Of a stretch of DNA of 64,000 nucleotides, positions 43,310-51,794 are shown in pieces. Numbering within the stretch: the first letter of the stretch is position 1; each line of letters begins with the position of its first letter. Location: assembly GCF_009498035.1 (NCBI RefSeq), contig NZ_CP034550.1, forward strand, positions 8,804,001 to 8,868,000. Reading direction: 5' to 3'. Under the pieces are notes generated by a model that was not told where the DNA came from, searched no databases, and saw nothing but the letters and a program-made list of their open reading frames with translations. Source of the DNA: Saccharothrix syringae (lineage in GTDB: Bacteria > Actinomycetota > Actinomycetes > Mycobacteriales > Pseudonocardiaceae). The translations under genes and the position numbers were made by a program.

Positions 43310-44086
43310 GTGCAGTGGACCCGTTACTGGCGGGCGGTCGACCGCCCGGTCGAGGCGATGCACGCGCACTTCACCTCGCACCGGTACCACCGGCACAGCC
43401 ACGACGCGTACTCCTTCGGCGTGACCGAGGAGGGCGCGCAGTCGTTCCGCTGCCGGGGCGGGGCGCACACCAGCCCGGCGGGCAGCGTGGTCGCGTTCAA
43501 CCCGGACGAGGCGCACGACGGCTACCCGGCCACCGAGCAGGGCTTCACCTACCGGATCATCCACATAGGACCGTCACTGGTCGCCGACCTGCTGCCGCGG
43601 CTGCCGCTGTTCCGCGACCCGGTGCGCCACGCGCCCGCGCTCGCCGACGCGCTGCGCGACCTGCACACCGCCCTGCGCGTGGGCACCGCGCTGGCCCGGG
43701 ACGAGCAACTGGTGCGGACCGTGCACGCCATGGCGTCCCACGTGATGCCGCTGGACGTGCGCGTGGCGGACGGCGACCCGTCGGCCGCCTTCGAGCTGGT
43801 GGAGGCGCACTACCTGGAGGACGTGCCGGTCGAGGCGTTGACCGGGGCGACCGGCCTGAGCCGGTTCGCGCTGTACCGGGCGTTCCGGTCCCGGTACGGG
43901 CTCTCGCCCAGCGACCACCAGCGCCAGCTCCGGCTGCGCCGGGCGCGGGCGCTGCTGTCGTCGGGCGTGGCGCCCGCGGCGGTGGCGGCGGCGACGGGGT
44001 TCGCGGACCAGGCCCACCTGACCCGCTGGTTCCGCCGGTGTTACGGGATCACGCCGGCGGTGTACGCGCGGGCCGGGGGTTCTTGA
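43310..44086 (+). CDS. AraC-family transcriptional regulator
   Basis: 258 residues. N-terminal cupin-like effector domain (HRYHRHSHDAYSFGVTEEG, then FNPDEAHDGYPA) and C-terminal double helix-turn-helix (LTGATGLSRFALYRAFRSRY; AAATGFADQAHLTRWFRRCYG). GTG 43310 gives the shortest well-formed protein; longer in-frame starts read into the promoter region. It is divergent from the GH19 chitinase, so it could respond to a chitin-derived signal, or regulate another nearby gene. Confidence 0.9.
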   Translation: MQWTRYWRAVDRPVEAMHAHFTSHRYHRHSHDAYSFGVTEEGAQSFRCRGGAHTSPAGSVVAFNPDEAHDGYPATEQGFTYRIIHIGPSLVADLLPRLPLFRDPVRHAPALADALRDLHTALRVGTALARDEQLVRTVHAMASHVMPLDVRVADGDPSAAFELVEAHYLEDVPVEALTGATGLSRFALYRAFRSRYGLSPSDHQRQLRLRRARALLSSGVAPAAVAAATGFADQAHLTRWFRRCYGITPAVYARAGGS

Positions 44087-44109
44087 GGGTCCCGGTGCGG
44101 ACCACAGGA

Positions 44110-44898
44110 CTACTGCGGCGGCGTGCGCACCGCCCTCACGTAGACCACCACCTCCGGCCGCACCACCAGCCGGTGACCGTCGGCGCACCCCGGCCGCAGG
44201 GTGCGGGCGACGGTGTCGACGAGCGCGGGATCACCGGTGGCCTCGGTGGCCACCACGTGGTGGTGGCGGTCGTCGACCGGCAGCCCGTCCGGCACCACCG
44301 CGCGGACCGCCAGCACCTCCCGGACCCGCGCCGCCACGTCCTCCGGCAGGTCCGCCACCACCCCGGCCAGGCCGCGCACCAACGCCTCCCGGCGCCGGGT
44401 CGTCCGGTGCGGCACCTCGGTCGCCGCCGCCCCGAGCAGCGCGGCGGCGACCAGGAGGGCGAGCGCGGGCCCGACCCGCGCCGGTCCGGCGGCGGGCACG
44501 GACACCGCCGCCCACCAGCCGTCCGGGGTGGTGGCCGAGCCGATCACCCCGCCGTCCGCGGCCAGCGACGCCACCGCCGCCCGATCGAGGTCGCCGACCA
44601 CCACGACGACCCGGTGGTCGGCCTCGCGGCCGGGCGGTCGGCCGGGGCGGGCGGGCGGCTCACCGGGTCGGGCGGGCCGAACCACGACCGCGCGGGCCTC
44701 CCCGGGCAGCACCCGGTCCACCGCCCCGACCACCCCACCGGCATCGGCACCCCTGGCGGCGGTCAGCACGGCGGCGGCGACAGCCCGCGCGTCGTCGACG
44801 GGCACGGGTGGTACCAGCACCGCGCGCAGGGCCAGGAAGGCCCCCAGCGCGGTCGACACGACCAGTGCGCAGGCGATCGCGTTCCTGCGGTCGCTCAC
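44110..44898 (-). CDS. Membrane protein of unknown function, two predicted TM segments
   Basis: 262 residues. A TM segment near the N-terminus (IACALVVSTALGAFLALRAVL, about 7-27), an Asp/Arg-rich external domain (VVVVGDLDRAAVASLAADGG), a second TM segment (VGPALALLVAAALLGAA, about 150-168) and a cytoplasmic C-terminal domain with DDRHHHVVATEATGDPALVD. This layout resembles sensor-like membrane proteins without an enzymatic domain; no family is recognised. GTG 44898 is supported by GGGAGG 6 nt upstream. Confidence 0.65.
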   Translation of the reverse strand: MSDRRNAIACALVVSTALGAFLALRAVLVPPVPVDDARAVAAAVLTAARGADAGGVVGAVDRVLPGEARAVVVRPARPGEPPARPGRPPGREADHRVVVVVGDLDRAAVASLAADGGVIGSATTPDGWWAAVSVPAAGPARVGPALALLVAAALLGAAATEVPHRTTRRREALVRGLAGVVADLPEDVAARVREVLAVRAVVPDGLPVDDRHHHVVATEATGDPALVDTVARTLRPGCADGHRLVVRPEVVVYVRAVRTPPQ

Positions 44899-45079
44899 GT
44901 GGTTCCTCCCCGCGACGGCTACGGGTGTAGTCGGCCATCGAGAGCCCCGACCCGTGAGCCGTACGGGTGAATCGACGCGACGCATCCGGCGCTTGACGCG
45001 CCGTGGTCAGGCGGTGCGGAGCAATGGCTTGGGCCATTCGACGGTCGCCCGATCGTCGGTTGATCCCCACACTGTTGCC

Positions 45080-45580
45080 ATGTCGCACATCGACCTGGGC
45101 AACGACCTCCCCGGCATCGCCGGGCTCACCGCCTACCGCCCGGAGACCGGGCGACCCATCAGCGAGCTGGTCGAGGTCCTGCTCCGCGGGCCCGGCGGGC
45201 TGCCGCGGGGTGAGCGCGAGCTGATCGCCGCCCACGTCTCGGAACTGAACAGCTGCACCTTCTGCGCGTCCTCGCACGCCGCGTTCGCCGCCGCCCAGCT
45301 GCCCGCCGACCACGTGCGGTCGCCCAAGCTGGACGCGCTGCTGGCGATCGCCGCCGCCGTCGTGGAGAGCGGTCGGGCGGTGACGCCCGAGCTGGTCGCC
45401 AAGGCCCGGGAGAACGGGGCGACCGAGGCGGAGGTCCACGACACCGTGCTGATCGCCGCGGTGTTCTGCATGCTGAACCGGTACGTCGACGGCCTGGGCA
45501 CGTGGGCGCCCGACGACCCCGCCGCCTACGCCGCCATGGCCGACCGCATCGTCAACCACGGCTACACCGCGCCCCGCTGA
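45080..45580 (+). CDS. AhpD-like carboxymuconolactone decarboxylase-family protein
   Basis: A 166-residue peroxidase-related protein. The redox motif CTFCASSHA (CxxC...H, about residue 59-67) in an all-helical fold is diagnostic of the AhpD/CMD superfamily. It reduces hydroperoxides or serves as an antioxidant thiol protein. ATG 45080; upstream in-frame starts read into non-conserved sequence. Convergent with the GlxA-type regulator with a strong terminator between. Confidence 0.9.
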   Translation: MSHIDLGNDLPGIAGLTAYRPETGRPISELVEVLLRGPGGLPRGERELIAAHVSELNSCTFCASSHAAFAAAQLPADHVRSPKLDALLAIAAAVVESGRAVTPELVAKARENGATEAEVHDTVLIAAVFCMLNRYVDGLGTWAPDDPAAYAAMADRIVNHGYTAPR

Positions 45581-45606
45581 CCCCCGCCGCCGGTGCGGCC
45601 CCGTCG

Positions 45607-45638
45607 CCGGTGCGGCCCCGTCGGCGGGGCCGCACCGG
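45607..45638. terminator. Strong bidirectional terminator
   Basis: CCGGTGCGGCCCCG (45607-45620) and CGGGGCCGCACCGG (45625-45638): perfect 14-bp stem with a TCGG loop, between the AhpD-like and GlxA-like stops. Confidence 0.65.
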
Positions 45639-45642
45639 CCCG

Positions 45643-46584
45643 TCACGCCGGCACCCGAAAAGTCCGCCGATAGGCGTCCGGCGACACGCCGAGTTCCGCG
45701 CGCAGCCGCCGGCGCAGGTTGGCCGGCGTGCCCAACCCCGCCCGCTCCGCCACCCGGTGCACCGGCAGGTCCGTGGTCTCCAGCAGGCGCTGCGCGAGCA
45801 GGACCCGCTGCGACCTCAGCCACCGCCCCGGCGTGCTGCCGGTCTCGGCGAGCCACGCCCGCTGGAAGGTGCGCTCGCTCAACCCGGCGTGCCCGGCCAG
45901 GTCGGTCACGCCGATGGGCGCGGCCAGCCGCGCCACCGCCCAGTCCGCGGTGGCCGCCAGCCCGGCCCGGCCGGTGCGCGCCGGCAGCGGCGGTTCGACG
46001 TACTGGCGCTGCCCGCCCTCGCGGGCCGGCGGCATCACCAGCCGGCGGGCCAGGGCCGCGGCGGTGTCCGCGCCGTGCGCCCGCCGCACCAGGTGCAGGC
46101 ACAGGTCCAGCCCGCCCACCACGCCCGCCGAGGTGAACACCCCGTCACCGGTGTAGAGCACGTCCCGCAGCACGCGGGCCCGGGGCGCGGCGCGGACCAG
46201 GTCGTCGAGCAGCCGCCAGTGGGTGGTGGCCTCGCGGCCGTCGAGCAGGCCGGCCGCCGCCAGGGTGAACGCACCCGAGCACAGCGCCGCCACCTGCCCG
46301 GGCAGCGAGCGCAGCGCGCGCACCACCTCCGGCGGCACGGGCGCGGCCGGGTCGGCCCGCCCGGGCACCACCACCAGGTCGCACCCGCGCAGCCCGGACA
46401 GCCCGTGCGTCGCCGGGACGCGGCCCAGCGGCGAGACCGGCACCGACGCCCGGTTCGGCGCGCACACCCGCAGCTCGAACGGCCCCACCCCCGAGTCGGC
46501 GCGGTCCACGCCCCACACCTCGCCGACGACGGACACGTCGAACAACCGGGTCCCGGGCAACAGCAGCAGGCCGACCACGCGCAT
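45643..46584 (-). CDS. GlxA-type transcriptional regulator (DJ-1/PfpI + AraC HTH)
   Basis: 313 residues: an N-terminal DJ-1/PfpI domain (LLLLPGTRLFDVSVVGEVWG; nucleophile-elbow Cys in VAALCSGAFTLAAAGLLDG, about residue 101) and a C-terminal AraC HTH (GVTDLAGHAGLSERTFQRAW; LPVHRVAERAGLGTPANLRR). It is divergent from a cysteine-hydrolase gene with 72 bp between starts; regulator-hydrolase pairs of this type are common, so it probably controls that gene. Confidence 0.9.
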   Translation of the reverse strand: MRVVGLLLLPGTRLFDVSVVGEVWGVDRADSGVGPFELRVCAPNRASVPVSPLGRVPATHGLSGLRGCDLVVVPGRADPAAPVPPEVVRALRSLPGQVAALCSGAFTLAAAGLLDGREATTHWRLLDDLVRAAPRARVLRDVLYTGDGVFTSAGVVGGLDLCLHLVRRAHGADTAAALARRLVMPPAREGGQRQYVEPPLPARTGRAGLAATADWAVARLAAPIGVTDLAGHAGLSERTFQRAWLAETGSTPGRWLRSQRVLLAQRLLETTDLPVHRVAERAGLGTPANLRRRLRAELGVSPDAYRRTFRVPA

Positions 46585-46656
46585 GGCGGGAAAGTACCGC
46601 GTCGCGCCGGTCCCGCCACTCCCCGCCGGCGCCTCCCGACCAGCAGGCTCAACGCC

Positions 46657-47187
46657 GTGAACAGCGCACTCATCCTGATCGACGTGCAACGCGGCTTCGA
46701 CGACCCCTCGTGGGGCAGGCGCGACAACCCCGACGCGGAGGCCAACATCGCCCGCCTCCTCGCGCACTGGCGGGGCCCGCTGGTCCTCGTCCGGCACGAC
46801 TCCGCCAAGCCCGACTCGCCCCTGCGCCCCGGGCAGGACGGCAACCGGTTCAAGCCCGAACTCGACGGCGCCCGACCGGACCTGGTGTTCGGCAAGCGGG
46901 TCAACTCCGCCTTCCACGGCGAGGTCGACCTGCACGCGTGGCTGGGCGGGCGCGGGATCACCGACCTCGTGCTCGCGGGCGTCCAGACGAACATGTGCGT
47001 GGAGACGACCGCGCGGGTGGGCGGCAACCTCGGCTACCGCGTGCGGGTCGTGCTCGACGCCACGTTCACCTTCGACCTGGAGGACCTGACCGCCGGGCAG
47101 CTGTCCCGGGCCACCGCCGCCAACCTGCGCGGCGGCGGGTTCGCCGAGATCGTCCGGACCGACGACGTGGTACACCCGGACAACTGA
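46657..47187 (+). CDS. Isochorismatase-family cysteine hydrolase
   Basis: A 176-residue hydrolase with catalytic Asp9 (ALILIDVQRGF), a Lys in VFGKRVNSAF (about 79) and Cys in GVQTNMCVETTAR (about 114), the standard triad. Substrate unknown; family members include nicotinamidases and other amide or enol-ether hydrolases. GTG at 46657. Paired divergently with the GlxA-type regulator. Confidence 0.9.
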   Translation: MNSALILIDVQRGFDDPSWGRRDNPDAEANIARLLAHWRGPLVLVRHDSAKPDSPLRPGQDGNRFKPELDGARPDLVFGKRVNSAFHGEVDLHAWLGGRGITDLVLAGVQTNMCVETTARVGGNLGYRVRVVLDATFTFDLEDLTAGQLSRATAANLRGGGFAEIVRTDDVVHPDN

Positions 47188-47454
47188 CGCCCCCGGCGGA
47201 AGCGGAACCCCGAAGGACGGGCGGCCCGGCCGGACCCGCGCGCGCCACCGGCCGGCCGCTCCCCCGCACCACCGGCCGGCCGCACCCGCGCACCACCGAG
47301 CGGACCGGCCCCGACGCACCCGCCTGACCCGCCCCGACGGCCTCCCCGCACCCCACCGGCGGCGCCGCCGAACGAGCGGCGGAACCCAGCGGAACCGGTT
47401 CCGACGAGTTCGCACGCTGCGTGACCTCAAGTTAACCCCAGGTCAAAATCAGTC
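47188..47454. other. Intergenic region upstream of the cellulase
   Basis: No gene is supported. It holds two imperfect copies of a CACCACCGGCCGGCCG block (about 47250-47285), a perfect palindrome GGAACCGGTTCC (47391-47402) and an A/T-richer stretch (47430-47460) leading into the cellulase promoter. Confidence 0.5.
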
Positions 47455-47484
47455 TTGTGAATGTGGGCGCGGTCACCCTAGAGT
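47455..47484 (+). promoter_or_regulatory. Candidate promoter of the GH9 cellulase
   Basis: TTGTGA (47455-47460), 18-nt spacer, TAGAGT (47479-47484). The transcription start would fall inside the downstream CebR-type operators, ideal for repression by occlusion. Confidence 0.5.
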
Positions 47485-47486
47485 TC

Positions 47487-47513
47487 TGGGAGCGCTCCCA
47501 GGGAGCGCTCCCA
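47487..47513. promoter_or_regulatory. Two tandem CebR-type operators
   Basis: A perfect TGGGAGCGCTCCCA (47487-47500) followed immediately by a second copy matching at 13 of 14 positions (47500-47513), sharing one base. This palindrome is the CebR site of actinomycetes, where cellobiose or cellotriose relieves repression of cellulase and cellobiose-uptake genes. They sit directly on the expected transcription start. Confidence 0.8.
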
Positions 47514-47556
47514 GAAGCGTCGTCAACCGTCAGAGCAGACGGAGGAGACCCAGTCC

Positions 47557-50436
47557 ATGAGATCGCTTCCCCCTCCCCGGTGGCGCCGTCGGGCCACCGC
47601 GGCCCTCGCACTAGTGGCGGTGAGCGGCGCGCTAGCGTCCGGTACGGCCCACGCCGCCGACTACGAGCGGCTGGTCAACGGAACGTTCACCGGCACCCTC
47701 GACCCGTGGTGGGCCGGTACCGGCGTCTCCAACCGGCTGGTCAACGGTGAGCTGTGCGCGACCGTGCCGGGCGGCACGGCCAACCCGTGGGACGCGCTGA
47801 TCGGCCAGAACGGCGTGCCGTTCGAGGCCGGCCAGTCGTACACGATGAAGTTCGACGCCTACGCCGCGACCCCGCAGCCGATCACGGCGAACCTCGGCGA
47901 GGCGGTCAGCCCGTACCGCGGCATCGCCTCGCACACCGTGCAGCTGACGACCACCAAGCAGTCGTTCAGCTTCACGTTCACCTCCGCGCTGGACTTCCCC
48001 GACGCGGGCAACGGCCAGGCGTCGTTCCAGCTCGGCGGCCAGGCGGCGAGCAACACGGTCTGCGTGGACAACGTCTCCCTGGTCGGCGGCGTGGTGCCGC
48101 CCGGCGGCGAGCTGCCGCCGACCAAGAAGGTCCAGGTCGACCAGGTCGGGTACGTGCCGGGCCTGCCCAAGCAGGCCACCCTGGTCTCCAGCGCCACCAC
48201 CGCGCAGACGTGGACCCTGAAGAACTCCGCCGGCACCACCGTGGCCACCGGGCAGACCACCCCGAAGGGCGTGGACGCCGCCTCCGGCGACCCGGTGCAC
48301 CTGATCGACTTCTCGTCGTTCAACACGGTCGGCACCGGCTACACGCTGACCGTCGGGACCGACACGAGCTACCCGTTCGACATCGGCACCGACGCGTTCT
48401 CCAAGCTGCGGTACGACTCGCTGGCGTACTTCTACCACAACCGCAGCGGCATCGAGATCCAGGCGCAGTACGTGGGCGACGCCTACGCCCGCCCGGCCGG
48501 CCACCTCAACGTGGCGCCGAACCAGGGCGACAACAACGTGCCCTGCCTGGCCACCATCACCTGCGGCTACAACCTGGACGTGCGCGGCGGCTGGTACGAC
48601 GCGGGCGACCACGGCAAGTACGTGGTCAACGGCGGCATCTCGGTGTGGCAGCTGATCAACGCCTACGAGCGCGCCAAGCTGATCGGCGACGCCTCCGTCC
48701 TCGGCGACGGCAAGCTGCGCATCCCCGAGAGCGCCAACGGCGTGCCGGACATCCTGGACGAGGCCCGCTGGGAGGTCGAGTTCCTGCTGAAGATGCAGGC
48801 GCCCAACGGGATGGTCCACCACAAGATCCACGACCAGAACTGGACCGGCCTGCCCCTGCTGCCGCACGAGGACCCGCAGCTCCGGCGCCTGTCCGACACC
48901 AGCACGGCGGCCACGCTGAACATGGCCGCGGTGGCCGCGCAGGCCGCCCGCGTGTGGAAGACGATCGACCCGGCGTTCTCGGCCAAGGCGCAGGCGGCGG
49001 CCGTGAAGGCGTACGCGGCGGCCAAGGCGAACCCGAACAAGATCGCCGACCCCAACGACGGCACCGGCGGCGGCTCCTACAGCGACTCGAAGCTGACCGA
49101 CGAGTTCTACTGGGCCGCGGCGGAGCTGTTCACCACCACCGGCGAGTCCTCCTACCGGTCCGACCTGACCGCGTCCCCGCACTACAAGGGCGCGAGCCTG
49201 GACGACCGCGGCTTCGACTGGGGCTCCACCGGCCCGCTGGGCGACATCACGCTGGCCCTGGTGCCCAACGGCCTGCCGGCCGCGGACGTGGCGGCGATCA
49301 AGGCCGCGTTCGTCGCGGTCGCGGACAAGCACCTGACCCAGATGGCGTCCCAGGGCTACCCGGCGCCGTACAAGACGACGACCGGCGACTACGACTGGGG
49401 CTCGAACGGCCTGGTCGCCAACAACACCTCCGTGCTGGCGCTGGCGCACGACTTCACCGGCCAGGCCAAGTACCGCGAGGGCGTGTTCCAGGCGCTGCAC
49501 TACTTCCTGGGCCGCAACCCGACGTCGTACTCCTACGTCACCGGCTACGGCGAGCAGCCGGTGAAGAACGTCCACCACCGGCACTGGGCCAACCAGCTCG
49601 ACCCGGACCTGCCGACCGCGCCCCCCGGCGCGCTGTCCGGCGGCCCGAACAGCGCGCTGCAGGACCCGGTCGCCGCGCGCGTGCTCCAGGGCTGCAAGCC
49701 GCAGAAGTGCTTCGTCGACCACATCGAGGCGTACTCGGTCAACGAGGTCACGATCAACTGGAACTCGGCGTTCGCCTGGGTGGCGAACTGGGCGGCGGAG
49801 AAGGTCACCACGGCCCCGCCGGTCGACACCACCGCGCCGTCCCAGCCCGGCGCGCCCACGGCGTCCGACATCACCGCCACCGGCGCCAAGCTGACCTGGG
49901 CGGCGTCGACGGACGCGGAGAGCGGCATCGCCGGGTACGACGTGGTCTCGATCGAGAACACCACCCAGCGGGTGCTGGCCACGGTCACCACCCCGTCGGC
50001 CACGCTGACCGGCCTGACCCCGAACACCGCCTACCACCTGGCGGTGGTGGCGAAGAACGGCGCCGGGCTCAAGTCGCAGTCGGTCGCCACGACCGTGCGC
50101 ACCAAGACGGCCGACCCGGTCGACTACTGCCGGGTGGTCGCGCGGGTGACGTCGTGGAACGGCGGCATGTCGGCGAACCTCACCATCACCAACACCAGCG
50201 GCCAGGCGTGGAACAACTGGAAGCTGGAGTTCACCCTGCCGGGCACCCACAAGATCAGCCAGGGCTGGTCGGCGACCTGGTCGCAGTCCGGCCAGGCGGT
50301 GACCGCGACGAACGCGCAGTGGAACGGCAACGTGCCCGCCGGCGGTTCGGTGCAGCTCGGTTTCAACTCCGCGGGGTCGGGCTCGGGCGAGCCGACCGAC
50401 TACCGGGTGAACGGGCAGCCCTGCACCAGGGGCTGA
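47557..50436 (+). CDS. Multidomain GH9 cellulase (CBM4-Ig-GH9-FN3-CBM2)
   Basis: 959 residues: signal peptide (1-~33), CBM4-like module (~36-185; NGTFTGTLDPWWAGTG), CelD_N Ig-like domain (~190-275), GH9 catalytic domain (~280-750) with the Asp pair in GWYDAGDHGKYVVNGG (about 345-360) and catalytic Glu in SVNEVTINWNSAF (about 729), an FN3 domain (~757-845), and a C-terminal CBM2 (~850-957; CRVVARVTSWNGGMSANLTI). It hydrolyses cellulose outside the cell. GGAGGAG upstream supports ATG 47557. Repression by a CebR-like regulator is predicted from the operators. Confidence 0.95.
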   Translation: MRSLPPPRWRRRATAALALVAVSGALASGTAHAADYERLVNGTFTGTLDPWWAGTGVSNRLVNGELCATVPGGTANPWDALIGQNGVPFEAGQSYTMKFDAYAATPQPITANLGEAVSPYRGIASHTVQLTTTKQSFSFTFTSALDFPDAGNGQASFQLGGQAASNTVCVDNVSLVGGVVPPGGELPPTKKVQVDQVGYVPGLPKQATLVSSATTAQTWTLKNSAGTTVATGQTTPKGVDAASGDPVHLIDFSSFNTVGTGYTLTVGTDTSYPFDIGTDAFSKLRYDSLAYFYHNRSGIEIQAQYVGDAYARPAGHLNVAPNQGDNNVPCLATITCGYNLDVRGGWYDAGDHGKYVVNGGISVWQLINAYERAKLIGDASVLGDGKLRIPESANGVPDILDEARWEVEFLLKMQAPNGMVHHKIHDQNWTGLPLLPHEDPQLRRLSDTSTAATLNMAAVAAQAARVWKTIDPAFSAKAQAAAVKAYAAAKANPNKIADPNDGTGGGSYSDSKLTDEFYWAAAELFTTTGESSYRSDLTASPHYKGASLDDRGFDWGSTGPLGDITLALVPNGLPAADVAAIKAAFVAVADKHLTQMASQGYPAPYKTTTGDYDWGSNGLVANNTSVLALAHDFTGQAKYREGVFQALHYFLGRNPTSYSYVTGYGEQPVKNVHHRHWANQLDPDLPTAPPGALSGGPNSALQDPVAARVLQGCKPQKCFVDHIEAYSVNEVTINWNSAFAWVANWAAEKVTTAPPVDTTAPSQPGAPTASDITATGAKLTWAASTDAESGIAGYDVVSIENTTQRVLATVTTPSATLTGLTPNTAYHLAVVAKNGAGLKSQSVATTVRTKTADPVDYCRVVARVTSWNGGMSANLTITNTSGQAWNNWKLEFTLPGTHKISQGWSATWSQSGQAVTATNAQWNGNVPAGGSVQLGFNSAGSGSGEPTDYRVNGQPCTRG

Positions 50437-50448
50437 CCCGCTGAAGAC

Positions 50449-50484
50449 CCGCGGTGGGCGCTGCTGCTCCGGCGCCCACCGCGG
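50449..50484 (+). terminator. First of two tandem terminators after the cellulase
   Basis: CCGCGGTGGGCGC (50449-50461) and GCGCCCACCGCGG (50472-50484), perfect 13-bp stem with a 10-nt loop, 13 nt past the stop codon. Confidence 0.55.
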
Positions 50485-50490
50485 CCCTCC

Positions 50491-50542
50491 GCCACCGGCC
50501 GCCGGGCCATCCCACGAACCCCCGGCGGCCGGTGGCCCTTTT
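50491..50542 (+). terminator. Second terminator after the cellulase, with T-tract
   Basis: GCCACCGGCCGCCGGG (50491-50506) and CCCGGCGGCCGGTGGC (50521-50536), perfect 16-bp stem with a 14-nt loop, followed by CCTTTT. Confidence 0.7.
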
Positions 50543-50596
50543 CCGCCCCGGAAAACCGCTCCCCCGGTCCCCCACCGCTCTGCTCCACTGATCATC

Positions 50597-51145
50597 GTGA
50601 CGTCGATGTGGGTGGGCGAGCGGGTGCGGCTGCGCGGGGTCGAACCGGAGGACTGGGAGGCGTTCATGCGCTTCTCCGGGCACAGCGGGGACATGCGCGC
50701 GGTGGACCGCGTGTACCCGCCCCGGTCCGCTGCCGGGCACCGCGAGTGGGCCCTGGCGCGGGCCACCGCCGCGACCGGGGGCGACGAGTTCACCCTCGCC
50801 GTGGAGGCGGGCGGCGTCGTGGTCGGCAGGGTGAGCACGCACAACGCCGACCAGCGGGCCGGGCGCTTCGGGTACGGCATCGGCATCGGCCACGAGTACC
50901 AGCGGCGCGGGTACGCGGCCGAGGCCGTGGGGCTGCTGCTCGACTTCATGTTCGCCGAGCGCCGCTACCACAAGTGCGAGGCGGGCGTGTACGCGTTCAA
51001 CGGGCCCTCCCTGGCCCTGCACCGCAAGCTCGGCTTCCGGGAGGAGGGCCGGTTGCGCGACCACGAGTTCTCCGCGGGCCGCCACCACGACATGGTCCTG
51101 TTCGGCGTCCTGGCCGACGAGTGGCTCAGCCCCCGGCGGTCCTGA
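50597..51145 (+). CDS. GNAT-family N-acetyltransferase
   Basis: A 182-residue acetyltransferase of the RimJ/RimL type: N-terminal VRLRGVEPEDWEAFMRF, acetyl-CoA pyrophosphate loop GHEYQRRGYAAEAV (about 98-110) and YHKCEAGVYAFNGPSLALHRKLGF. It acetylates a protein N-terminus or a small amine; substrate unknown. GTG 50597 or ATG 50606. Its 3' end overlaps the convergent hydrolase gene by 20 nt. Confidence 0.9.
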   Translation: MTSMWVGERVRLRGVEPEDWEAFMRFSGHSGDMRAVDRVYPPRSAAGHREWALARATAATGGDEFTLAVEAGGVVVGRVSTHNADQRAGRFGYGIGIGHEYQRRGYAAEAVGLLLDFMFAERRYHKCEAGVYAFNGPSLALHRKLGFREEGRLRDHEFSAGRHHDMVLFGVLADEWLSPRRS

Positions 51146-51761
51146 GCAGCGCCAGCAGCTCCTCCGGCGCCTCACCCACCACGTCGTGCCCGATGGGCAG
51201 CCCCACCGCACGCCACGAGGGGTCGTCGCGCAGCCGCGCCCACGTCGTGGCCAGCGGGCTGTCCGGGAACCGCTCCGCGAACAGGTAGAACCGCTCGGTC
51301 ACCTTGTCCACGGCACCGGTCAGCGAGGCCCGCTGCAGCATCGTCGCCAGCGGGTGGGGCGTGGCGCGCGGGTCGAAGAACGGCAGCGGCGGGAACGCGA
51401 ACCCGTCACCCGAGGCGCCCTCCACGTACCACTCGCGCCACCTGCCGTGCGCGATGTCGTAGCCCGACTCGCCGTCGCGCGGCACGAACGCGTCCAGGTA
51501 CACCAGCGCCTTCACCCGATCGGGCAGGCGGTCGGCCACCACCGTGATCACCATGCCGCCGTAGCTGTGCCCGACCAGCACCACGTCCGACAGGTCCCCG
51601 ACCAGCGCCAGCACCTCGGCCACGTGGTCCTCCAGGTTCACCCGACCGGTGCTCGGGGTCGGCGCGTGCACCTCGTGCCCCTCGGCGCGCAGCCGGGAGG
51701 CGATCGGGTCGTAGTACCAGCCACCGTGGCAAGCCCCTGGGATCAGCACGTAAGTCGTCAT
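51126..51761 (-). CDS. Alpha/beta hydrolase
   Basis: 211 residues (ATG 51761; GTG 51770 possible). Nucleophile Ser in VLVGHSYGGM, an Asp in YLDAFVPRDG and a C-terminal His in GLPIGHDVV form the expected triad, and TTYVLIPGACHGGWYY carries the oxyanion region. It resembles salicylate-esterase-type (MES-like) hydrolases. It is divergent from a WYL-domain regulator over only 33 bp containing an inverted repeat, so it is probably that regulator's target. Confidence 0.9.
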   Translation of the reverse strand: MTTYVLIPGACHGGWYYDPIASRLRAEGHEVHAPTPSTGRVNLEDHVAEVLALVGDLSDVVLVGHSYGGMVITVVADRLPDRVKALVYLDAFVPRDGESGYDIAHGRWREWYVEGASGDGFAFPPLPFFDPRATPHPLATMLQRASLTGAVDKVTERFYLFAERFPDSPLATTWARLRDDPSWRAVGLPIGHDVVGEAPEELLALLRTAGG

Positions 51762-51772
51762 GAATCCCACGT

Positions 51773-51792
51773 TAAGTACCCTTTAGGACTTA
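51773..51792. promoter_or_regulatory. Inverted repeat TAAGT-N10-ACTTA between divergent hydrolase and regulator
   Basis: TAAGT (51773-51777) and ACTTA (51788-51792), with inner CC/GG also complementary. It occupies most of the 33-bp gap, so a dimer bound here would control both genes. Confidence 0.55.
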
Positions 51793-51794
51793 CC

